A stretch of DNA of 39,389 nt, taken from positions 1-39,389 of the IMG/VR virus record IMGVR_UViG_3300010883_015386. One strand, 5' to 3'. Origin of the DNA: a virus. The notes under the pieces were generated by a model that was not told the DNA's origin, did no database searches, and saw nothing but the letters and a program-made list of their open reading frames with translations. Numbering within the stretch: the stretch's first letter is position 1; each line of letters opens with the position of its first letter. Positions 31,405-38,235 of this stretch are shown here, one piece after another. Both the position numbers and the translations under genes were made by a program.

Positions 31405-32378
31405 AAAAGAAAATCTTAATAACAGGAGAATCAGGATTTATTGGTTCGCATGTAATAACACATTTTTGTAAAACATATCCAACCTATGATATTCATGGTT
31501 TGGACTCTTTAACATATGCATCAGATAAAGAAAATACCGATTGGCTATTAGAAAAGCCTAACTATAATTTTCATAAAGTTGATATTAGAGATAGAGGTTC
31601 TATTTTAGAACTTTTTGATAAAGAAAGATTTACTGATGTTATACATTTAGCAGCAGAATCTCATGTAGATAATTCTATAGAGAATCCATTGATATTTGCA
31701 GAAACAAATGTTTTAGGTACTCTTAATTTATTAGATGCCTTTAGAAAATACTCAAAGGGAAGATTTCATCACGTTTCAACGGATGAGGTTTATGGAGATT
31801 TAAGTATGGAGGATCCTGCGTTTCAAGAAACAACACCATACGATCCAAGCTCTCCATACTCTGCATCAAAGGCTGCATCAGATCATTTTGTGAGAGCATA
31901 TCACAGAACGTTTGGTTTAGATATTACTATAACTAATTGTTCTAATAATTATGGACCGCATCAACATTCTGAAAAATTCATACCAACTGTTATTAGATCT
32001 ATAATGGATAATCAAAAGATTCCTATCTATGGTGAAGGAAAAAATGTTAGAGATTGGTTATACGTAGAAGATCACGCAAACGCAATTGATACAGTATTTC
32101 ATAAAGGAGTAAGCGGAGAAACTTATAATGTAGGTGGAAATTGTGAAATGACAAATATAGATATTGTATACACAATCTGTGAAATTATGTTAGAGAAAAA
32201 ACTTCATAAAAATCCTTTGCAATTAGTTTCGTTTGTAAAAGATCGTGCTGGTCATGATTTTAGATATGCAATAGATCCTACTAAATTATATGAAGAATTA
32301 AATTGGAAAGCTGATAAAAATATGTTTAGAGTATACCTTGCTAAAACTATTAACTGGTATTCACAAATATATAAATAA
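31395..32378 (+). CDS. rfbB: dTDP-glucose 4,6-dehydratase, non-ATG start
   Basis: Motifs are diagnostic of RmlB: ILITGESGFIGSHV (7-20), HGLDSLTYASDKEN, HLAAESHVDNS, STDEVYGDL (128-136), SPYSASKA with Y155 and K159, NNYGPHQHSEKFIP and GEGKNVRDWLYVEDH. It converts dTDP-glucose to dTDP-4-keto-6-deoxyglucose. No ATG precedes the Rossmann strand. TTG 31395, ten bases before the upstream stop, gives a normal N-terminus (MEIKKKILITG), while TTG 31353 would extend further back. No RmlA, RmlC or RmlD gene lies in the window, so the product depends on other genes. Confidence 0.92.
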   Translation: MEIKKKILITGESGFIGSHVITHFCKTYPTYDIHGLDSLTYASDKENTDWLLEKPNYNFHKVDIRDRGSILELFDKERFTDVIHLAAESHVDNSIENPLIFAETNVLGTLNLLDAFRKYSKGRFHHVSTDEVYGDLSMEDPAFQETTPYDPSSPYSASKAASDHFVRAYHRTFGLDITITNCSNNYGPHQHSEKFIPTVIRSIMDNQKIPIYGEGKNVRDWLYVEDHANAIDTVFHKGVSGETYNVGGNCEMTNIDIVYTICEIMLEKKLHKNPLQLVSFVKDRAGHDFRYAIDPTKLYEELNWKADKNMFRVYLAKTINWYSQIYK

Positions 32379-32394
32379 AACAAAATTATACTAT

Positions 32395-33252
32395 ATGAAG
32401 AATAAATTAGTACATCTTGGGATAATTACTATTTTTTGTAGTTTATATTTCCTAGTAGCTACAATCTCTATGATAAATTCCGTTGCGTTTTTTGACTTAG
32501 CTCATGAAGGAATGATGAATTGGTCATTAGCAATTGGATTTGAATTAGGTGCTGCAGCTTCGTTAGCCGCTATTATTATTTTAGATAAAACAAATCGGTT
32601 TATGGTTTGGACTTTATTTTTATTACTTACTGCCTTTCAAATGATGGCAAATTCATACCATGCATTCGTAAACTTAGAAGCATATATGGGATGGATAGAA
32701 TTATTTGGTTTAGAAGAAATGGAACCATTAGCACAAAAGAGAATACTTGCAATTGTTAGTGGTGCAGTGTTACCAGTGGTTGCACTAGGATTCATCAAAT
32801 CTTTGGTTGATTATATTAGACCAGAAACTACAACCGATACAGTTCCAGAAGAAAAAGTTTTTGACTTACTTAGAGAAGATTCAATTAAAGAAGAACCTAT
32901 TAAAGAAGAACCTATTCTAAATGAAAACGTTGCTAAAGTTCAACAAGAACAAATAGAAAGAATAGTAAAACAACAAAAGCCGTTTCAAGATAAAATCGAA
33001 AAGATTAGAGAAGATCATAAAGAGATCATACAACAAAAAACTCCTATTCCGGAACCAGAACCTAAAGTTCCAGAACCTAAAGCTCCAGTTGCTGGCTCTG
33101 CAGCTACAGAAGTTTATGTTGGAGTTCAACCGCCAAACATTCCAAAATCATCTCCAGATCCAACAATAGTTCCTACCGATCCTAACGGAGAGGTAGAAGT
33201 TAGAATTGAAGGTGATACTACCTACGTAACCACAAAGCGAAAGGATATATAA
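32395..33252 (+). CDS. Four-span membrane protein with long acidic, proline-rich tail
   Basis: From ATG 32395 (285 aa) there are about four hydrophobic segments in the first 150 residues (LGIITIFCSLYFLVATISM, WSLAIGFELGAAASLAAIII, FMVWTLFLLLTAFQMM and a segment ending VALGFIK). A cytoplasmic-type tail with repeated KEEPI units and PEPEPKVPEPKAP low complexity follows. No family was recognised. The open frame extends to 32338, but that ATG lies in the dehydratase coding region, so 32395 is preferred. Confidence 0.65.
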   Translation: MKNKLVHLGIITIFCSLYFLVATISMINSVAFFDLAHEGMMNWSLAIGFELGAAASLAAIIILDKTNRFMVWTLFLLLTAFQMMANSYHAFVNLEAYMGWIELFGLEEMEPLAQKRILAIVSGAVLPVVALGFIKSLVDYIRPETTTDTVPEEKVFDLLREDSIKEEPIKEEPILNENVAKVQQEQIERIVKQQKPFQDKIEKIREDHKEIIQQKTPIPEPEPKVPEPKAPVAGSAATEVYVGVQPPNIPKSSPDPTIVPTDPNGEVEVRIEGDTTYVTTKRKDI

Positions 33253-33260
33253 TAAAAATA
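33244..33260 (+). promoter_or_regulatory. Class II late-like promoter
   Basis: GATATATAATAAAAATA lies across the stop of the membrane protein gene and just before the ATG at 33271. Confidence 0.5.
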
Positions 33261-33270
33261 ATAATGTCTA

Positions 33271-33825
33271 ATGGCTACTAAACTAACCTGTACAAATAGT
33301 GACAATAGATACATCTTAGAATTTATAGGATGTGATCTTGTTGTTGTTCAAAACGCTGAAACAGTATTCAAAGCAAAAGAATTATCATTATGTCCTTGGT
33401 TCGATGAGGTATGTGATTATTGCTACTGTAAACATACCATTCCTGCTGGTGGTTCTATATCGGTATCAGGTCCTTTGAACGCTAATTTTTTATATCTTAA
33501 AATTGACTGGCCAACTTCCGCAAAAGATTCACAAAGACTTGCTGGAATAACATTACCATCGTTTAGTATACAAAACTTAATACCATCCGGAGTAAATTTT
33601 ACAGATAATGGACTTGGAGATGAAACAAATCATACATTCCCAATACAAGATCTATTCATGGTAAACTCTGCATTTCAATACGAAGAATATAAAATATGGA
33701 ATTACAGTAGCCATCAAATAACAGTAAATGTAATAACTGCTACACAGTGCGATTCATTAGCAGATGATTCAGATGATAACACACAACCAACTGCAGGTAC
33801 ATCAAAAGCAGACTATGTATCTTAG
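33271..33825 (+). CDS. Hypothetical protein, probable beta-rich virion component
   Basis: This 184-aa protein has short alternating strands (RYILEFIGCDLVVV, GGSISVSGPL, ANFLYLKIDW and HQITVNVITAT), a cysteine cluster CDYCYC near residue 50, and an acidic tail. It resembles small phage structural proteins in general composition but matches no family I recognise. It has a class II promoter, consistent with late expression. Confidence 0.6.
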   Translation: MATKLTCTNSDNRYILEFIGCDLVVVQNAETVFKAKELSLCPWFDEVCDYCYCKHTIPAGGSISVSGPLNANFLYLKIDWPTSAKDSQRLAGITLPSFSIQNLIPSGVNFTDNGLGDETNHTFPIQDLFMVNSAFQYEEYKIWNYSSHQITVNVITATQCDSLADDSDDNTQPTAGTSKADYVS

Positions 33826-33853
33826 AAACTTTTTATAATCAATAACATATAAT
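33825..33853 (+). promoter_or_regulatory. Class I promoter
   Basis: GAAACT (33825-33830) and TATAAT (33848-33853) are 17 bases apart in GAAACTTTTT-N11-CATATAATA. It precedes the small gene at 33873. Confidence 0.65.
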
Positions 33854-33872
33854 AACTAAACTATAATTAAAC

Positions 33873-34133
33873 ATGACAAAGGAAACAAATACAACAGCGG
33901 CTCCAACAAACGGACCAACAAACTTAGATGGAGAAAGAGGAACAGTTACCAATTTAGGTGAAGCAGTTTCTGTTTTAGTTCAAGGAGTTCAGATTGCACA
34001 AGCAAAAGGAATTTATACTTTTGATGACGCTGCAAAAATACATTCAGCATTAACACTTATAAACGATCTAAACAGTCAGAGCAATTCTGGCGATGTTGTT
34101 CGAGAAGAGGTTGATGCTTCTGTAGAAAAATAA
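33873..34133 (+). CDS. Small hypothetical protein (86 aa)
   Basis: The protein has a threonine/asparagine-rich N-terminus, an amphipathic helix pair (LGEAVSVLVQGVQIAQAKGI, then FDDAAKIHSALTLINDL) and an acidic end. No membrane segment and no recognised motif. The helices could mediate oligomerisation. Confidence 0.6.
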   Translation: MTKETNTTAAPTNGPTNLDGERGTVTNLGEAVSVLVQGVQIAQAKGIYTFDDAAKIHSALTLINDLNSQSNSGDVVREEVDASVEK

Positions 34134-34144
34134 TAAACTATGGA

Positions 34145-34594
34145 ATGGATGATCTTAATTTCGGAAAAGAAAACAAAAATCTAGAGGACATACGACATTT
34201 CAATAGTACATGGAAAAATTTCATAGACTTTTGGAAATCTAAAGGCGCTAGAATGTCTCCTTGGGAGAATTGGGAGCAAGAACATCCAGAAAAGAAATCG
34301 ATGAAGGAGAAAGATCCTGTATATTTGTACAAGACTTTCGCTCCTGAATCTAACTCAGTTAAAGAATCAAGTAATGAACTTGATTTTTTGACATTTGATG
34401 AGTTTGTTACAGAATCTAAAAAGGTTAAAGAAGACAATATGGTGGCATTAGCTGGCAGTAGTCAAGATAACCCTCCTATGTCAAAACCGTTTGTATTAAA
34501 AACCAAAAAACGTTTAGGTGGTAATGAAGATGAGGAAGAAGATGATACCGAGGAAGTAGCTAACGTTAATACCGTAGGTTTAGGTGGGCGTTAA
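34145..34594 (+). CDS. Hypothetical protein with internal capsid-targeting-like motif
   Basis: This 149-aa protein is very charged. Its middle carries LTFDEFVTES (about residues 82-91), close to the T4 capsid-targeting and protease-site pattern seen at the start of several downstream proteins. The C-terminus has an acidic run followed by GLGGR. No enzymatic domain was recognised. Its neighbours suggest a virion or prohead-core role. Confidence 0.6.
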   Translation: MDDLNFGKENKNLEDIRHFNSTWKNFIDFWKSKGARMSPWENWEQEHPEKKSMKEKDPVYLYKTFAPESNSVKESSNELDFLTFDEFVTESKKVKEDNMVALAGSSQDNPPMSKPFVLKTKKRLGGNEDEEEDDTEEVANVNTVGLGGR

Positions 34595-34612
34595 GATATA
34601 TAATTAAATAAA
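34595..34612 (+). promoter_or_regulatory. Class II late-like promoter
   Basis: GATATATAATTAAATAAA follows the stop of the preceding gene directly and is identical over 18 bases to the site before the tail tube gene. Confidence 0.6.
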
Positions 34613-34633
34613 CAAATAAAATAATCAAATAAG

Positions 34634-35065
34634 ATGGCAAAAGAAATTAAAAAATTCGACAATTTTCTAGATGAAAATTATTACGAAACTTCATCAACGG
34701 TAGTTCCTGGACAAGGAGTTGGAGCTGGTTTATTCCATACAGTAGGAAATGCAGTTGTAGAAGCCGATGTTCCTCAAATTGGAGCAAACGGAATAACACC
34801 AGACCCTGATTATGTAGCACCTTCAGAAGAAACTCATGCTACTTGGCAAGGACAAATTCAATTAGCTGATATTGTTGAGGATGTAGATCCAAAATGTAAT
34901 TACTACAAATCATTTGGAAAAGCTATTGGTATTATAGGATCTGGAGATCAAGCTAAAGTTCAATACCTTATTGCAAATGAAGGTGATGGTTATGCTGTAG
35001 GTGAAGTTGCAAATATCTCAGCAACATCTCTTAAAACTATTAAAAAACATCAAATGAACGGATAA
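34634..35065 (+). CDS. Putative packaged protein with capsid-targeting-like N-terminus
   Basis: The N-terminus MAKEIKKFDNFLDENYYE fits the pattern hxxFxxF(I/L/V)x-E of T4 internal proteins (for example MKTYQEFIAE), in which gp21 protease cuts after the glutamate. The rest (143 aa in all) is glycine- and valine-rich, probably beta-structured. The stop and next start overlap as TAATG. Enzyme activity is not evident. Confidence 0.6.
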   Translation: MAKEIKKFDNFLDENYYETSSTVVPGQGVGAGLFHTVGNAVVEADVPQIGANGITPDPDYVAPSEETHATWQGQIQLADIVEDVDPKCNYYKSFGKAIGIIGSGDQAKVQYLIANEGDGYAVGEVANISATSLKTIKKHQMNG

Positions 35066-35400
35066 TGGAAAATATACACAACTTTAAGGAATTCTCTTCG
35101 TTAAACGAAGATAAATTCAAAGGAAAAGAAATTCTTCCTGATTGGTTAGATAAAAAATCTTTCGGAAAGGTAGTTAAGTCTATAAGAGATTTGAAAGACG
35201 GTGAACGATATATCATTCATGAACCTGGAATGGATGAATGGCACGGAGACTATGTATACTCATTCGATAAAACAGCTAAGGAATATCTATTTGACGATCA
35301 TTCTGATCAAACATATGTAGATCCATATAATCAAATGACTTTTACTAAAGAAGAAATTGAAGAGTTTATCGATGATAAGCTAATATACAAACAAGATTAA
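35065..35400 (+). CDS. Putative packaged protein with capsid-targeting-like N-terminus
   Basis: MENIHNFKEFSSLNED begins this 111-aa protein with the same FxxF and LNE pattern as its neighbours. The body is acidic and aromatic (GMDEWHGDYVYSFDKT) and ends in an amphipathic helix (KEEIEEFIDDKL). No known domain. The start overlaps the previous stop by one base. Confidence 0.6.
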   Translation: MENIHNFKEFSSLNEDKFKGKEILPDWLDKKSFGKVVKSIRDLKDGERYIIHEPGMDEWHGDYVYSFDKTAKEYLFDDHSDQTYVDPYNQMTFTKEEIEEFIDDKLIYKQD

Positions 35401-35414
35401 AAATACAACTAATT

Positions 35415-35738
35415 ATGAAAAATGTAAAAACGTTTGCAGACTTTGTTAATGAAATGTATGAAGGACCTGCTGATGGAGCTAAATCAGTTGCAGATTTCTT
35501 TAAGAAACAAAAGGACTTAGGACATTATCCTGATGCAGTATCTGCTGAGGTTGGTGGACCTGGAAATCCAGGTGAAGTTGCTGAAGATGGAACACCTACA
35601 ATGCTTTCTACTAGATTAGGAGATATAGAACCTGAAGCGTATCCTAGTTCTGCTGGACAAGTTGCACAGATTCAACAACCAGGATCTAAACATATTTCTA
35701 CAAATAACATGAGAGGTGAACCAAAATTAGTAGGATAA
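35415..35738 (+). CDS. Putative packaged protein with capsid-targeting-like N-terminus
   Basis: MKNVKTFADFVNEMYEG closely resembles the T4 capsid-targeting form MKTYQEFIAE. The remaining part of the 107 aa is rich in glycine and proline and looks disordered. A role as an internal head or scaffold-core component is inferred from the leader and context. Confidence 0.6.
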   Translation: MKNVKTFADFVNEMYEGPADGAKSVADFFKKQKDLGHYPDAVSAEVGGPGNPGEVAEDGTPTMLSTRLGDIEPEAYPSSAGQVAQIQQPGSKHISTNNMRGEPKLVG

Positions 35739-35739
35739 T

Positions 35740-35961
35740 ATGCCAAAATCAAGAGGATTAGGAGATAGTATAGATAAATTTACAACAGCTACTGGTATAA
35801 AAGCTGCCGTTAATAAAGCAACTGGAGGTGGTTGTGGTTGTAATAAAAGAAAGGATCAGTTAAACAATATGTTCCCATATAACAATTCTGCAGGAACTGG
35901 AAAATCAGCACCTAAAAATAGAGTTGTTGGTGGTATACAAAAAAACGGAATACAACAATAA
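35740..35961 (+). CDS. Small GCGC cysteine-motif protein
   Basis: This 73-aa protein has an N-terminal helix (LGDSIDKFTTATGIKAAV), then GGGCGCNKRKDQLNNMFPY, a pattern I associate with small proteins in phages and prophages of Bacteroidota, and a basic, disordered tail. Two cysteines alone are few for a zinc site, so dimeric metal binding or redox function is possible. It starts one base after the preceding stop. Confidence 0.6.
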   Translation: MPKSRGLGDSIDKFTTATGIKAAVNKATGGGCGCNKRKDQLNNMFPYNNSAGTGKSAPKNRVVGGIQKNGIQQ

Positions 35962-35962
35962 T

Positions 35963-36253
35963 ATGGATCATCCATTTTTCGGAAATTGGCTACCTAAAAA
36001 AGATACTCCTATGAGTCAAGGAGCTAGAGATTTTATGAATGGTAAATCTTTGAATGGTGGAAACGTTAATGCAAATAAAACTCATGATGAACTTATACAA
36101 GAGTTTGAAGATCAGAAAAAAGCATTAAAGGCTATGGAAGATAGTATGACACCAGAAGATAGAAAAATGATGGCACAAGCTATGGGTCAAGGTGGTGGAA
36201 ACTCTGGAAGTAGCGTTGCCGATCGATTTAGAGCTGCAATGAATAAAAAATAA
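35963..36253 (+). CDS. Small hypothetical protein (96 aa)
   Basis: ATG 35963 follows the previous stop by one base and starts MDHPFFGNWLPKKDTPMSQG. A longer frame from TTG 35924 would overlap the previous gene. The middle is a charged helix (HDELIQEFEDQKKALKAMED) and the end is glycine- and serine-rich with ADRFRAAMNKK. Possibly a scaffold- or core-like virion protein. No family recognised. Confidence 0.6.
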   Translation: MDHPFFGNWLPKKDTPMSQGARDFMNGKSLNGGNVNANKTHDELIQEFEDQKKALKAMEDSMTPEDRKMMAQAMGQGGGNSGSSVADRFRAAMNKK

Positions 36254-36257
36254 TCAA

Positions 36258-36926
36258 ATGAAAAAACTACTACTAACATTAATACTATCATTAGGAGTGC
36301 TAACTACAAATGCACAAACAAACTTAACAACCGCAGTTGATTTCACGGTAACTGATGTACATGGAGAAACATATAACTTATTCTCTATACTAAATGGAGG
36401 TCAGTATGTAATACTTGATTTTTTCTTTACTACATGTCCACCTTGTATAGCTTCGGTTCCAACAATAAACCAATCATTTTCAGATTATGGATGTAACACA
36501 GGTGAAGTATTCTATATTTCAATAGATGCTGGAGATACTGATGCACAGGTTCTTCAATATGAATATGATTACGGAGGGCTTTTACCTGCAGTTAGTGGAA
36601 TAGATGGTGGAGGTGATGCAGTAAATTCTTTATATGGTATAGGTGCTTATCCAACAGTAGTTTTAATTGCACCAGACTATACAATAATAGAACAAGACAT
36701 ATATCCAGTCTCAAACATAACAAGCGCATTACCAAATGCTGGTTTGAACATGGCATCATGCGATACAGGAAGTACTACATCAATAAATGAAATAACTTAT
36801 ACAGAGACAATCGATAATAGAATGTTCGATGTTTTAGGAAGAGAATATATAAACTATCAAAACATACCTTTTAATACGATCTATATACAAAACAAAACAA
36901 AACACGTAAAACGAGATGAGCTTTAA
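36258..36926 (+). CDS. Secreted TlpA/thioredoxin-like protein with T9SS-like C-terminal tail
   Basis: Residues 1-20 are a signal peptide (MKKLLLTLILSLGVLTTNAQ) with the NAQ end common in Bacteroidota. A thioredoxin fold follows, with VILDFFFTTCPPC (CPPC at 60-63) and AYPTVVLI carrying the cis-proline. The end, NRMFDVLGREYINYQ followed by NTIYIQNKTK, resembles the C-terminal sorting domain of type IX secretion cargo, though shortened. It may act as a thiol oxidoreductase outside the cytoplasm. Its start follows the previous stop by four bases and its end overlaps the next gene. Confidence 0.75.
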   Translation: MKKLLLTLILSLGVLTTNAQTNLTTAVDFTVTDVHGETYNLFSILNGGQYVILDFFFTTCPPCIASVPTINQSFSDYGCNTGEVFYISIDAGDTDAQVLQYEYDYGGLLPAVSGIDGGGDAVNSLYGIGAYPTVVLIAPDYTIIEQDIYPVSNITSALPNAGLNMASCDTGSTTSINEITYTETIDNRMFDVLGREYINYQNIPFNTIYIQNKTKHVKRDEL

Positions 36927-38202
36927 TAACTATAATACATTTATAAACGAAGCTAATAAGCCTCTTTATAAAAAAGGCCAGAAGGTTGAATATCAATTAG
37001 ATCACAAAGGTGGCGTTGGTAAATATGCAAATGCTGTTAGTAAGTCTAAAAATATAGATACAGGTGTTATTAAAAACAGATCTAAAACATTATCTAGCTT
37101 CAAATACGTATTAACAAGCGGTTTAGAACTTTATCAATCAGAAATCTTAGGAGTTGCGGAATCTGTAATTGAAGGCTATGAATTCAAACACATTAACAAA
37201 GATGAGAATAAGATTAAACTTGCAATTAAGGATGTTGAGAAAAGACAAAAATTAAAAGCTAATAGAAATAAACCTTTAGAATACGAACAACTTTCTCTTA
37301 ATAAGATTATGTTATCAAAAGTACTTGGTCGTGGAAAGTTAGATAAAGAATATAACGATGCGTGGAAGAAATTAAAGAAAGAATTCGATCTTAAGGAATC
37401 ATTAAATGAAGCGCGAGATTCGGTTTATATTAAACAATTAGTTGATACATTTAAGAAATTCAAATTAGATACTAGAAAATATGAAATAATGATGGATTCT
37501 CTTTTTGGTGGTGGTAGTAAGATACCAGTATTAAGACCTAAAGGTGGATTTGGCGATGGTGCTATTATAGATGATGCCTATAAAGAAGATGGCTCTAACT
37601 ATAAAGGTTATATTGAAATTCGTGGTTCAAAGAGTGGAAGACCAATACCTGGTAAAAGCAAATTTGATAACATTGATGATGCAATGGTGGCTGCAACTAA
37701 ATATGTAGATACTATTAAAGAATCAATAGTTAATGAAGCTAAGTTTTATAAATTTAGTGAATATATCACAGAAACAGTTGGTAGTGTTAATGCTCCAGTT
37801 TATGGAGAACCTTCAGAAGAATTTCCAGAAATTGCAGTTGAAGATTTGAAAAAAGATAAAACATACCTTAAAGAATTAGCTAAGTTACTACACGAATTTT
37901 ATAATGCTGCTTTATCATCCGGTTGTGATGGCAATAAAATTAAAGAAGCAATGGGTCCTAAATACAAAGGAGGCAAATTAAAAATGAACATAACTGAAGA
38001 TGATCAGTTTATAGTTGATTCATTTGGAAAATACCCTGATATTATTATCAATTTGAAAAATATGAAAAAAGGAAATCATACTAAAGAAACCATCAAAGAA
38101 GAAATTAAAGCTAACCTTAAAAAAATTGAGGAACGTATGCCAGGAATGCCATCAATAAGTCAGATTTCTAGTTTTAATACATCGCCTCATTTAGCAGCAT
38201 AG
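36916..38202 (+). CDS. Modular, probably proteolysed head-internal protein
   Basis: This 428-aa protein starts MSFNNYNTFINEANKP with the capsid-targeting-like motif. It also has internal sites of the T4 prohead-protease form: ESLNEARDS (about 161-169) and ESIVNEAKFYKFSEYITE (269-286), the latter repeating the FxxF(I)TE leader. The segments between are basic or mixed and of unlike sequence, as in a multi-module precursor. No enzyme domain was recognised. It overlaps the TlpA-like gene by 11 bases. Confidence 0.65.
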   Translation: MSFNNYNTFINEANKPLYKKGQKVEYQLDHKGGVGKYANAVSKSKNIDTGVIKNRSKTLSSFKYVLTSGLELYQSEILGVAESVIEGYEFKHINKDENKIKLAIKDVEKRQKLKANRNKPLEYEQLSLNKIMLSKVLGRGKLDKEYNDAWKKLKKEFDLKESLNEARDSVYIKQLVDTFKKFKLDTRKYEIMMDSLFGGGSKIPVLRPKGGFGDGAIIDDAYKEDGSNYKGYIEIRGSKSGRPIPGKSKFDNIDDAMVAATKYVDTIKESIVNEAKFYKFSEYITETVGSVNAPVYGEPSEEFPEIAVEDLKKDKTYLKELAKLLHEFYNAALSSGCDGNKIKEAMGPKYKGGKLKMNITEDDQFIVDSFGKYPDIIINLKNMKKGNHTKETIKEEIKANLKKIEERMPGMPSISQISSFNTSPHLAA

Positions 38203-38207
38203 ACATA

Positions 38208-38225
38208 AATATATAATAAAAATAC
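38208..38225 (+). promoter_or_regulatory. Class II late-like promoter
   Basis: AAATATATAATAAAAATA lies between the two modular protein genes, 11 bases before the ATG at 38236. Confidence 0.5.
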
Positions 38226-38235
38226 AATTCATACA

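Noticed and set aside
33056-33100. Proline/glutamate repeats as a DNA repeat element
   Set aside because: They are in-frame low-complexity codons (PEPEPKVPEPK) in a membrane protein tail, with no repeat outside the gene.
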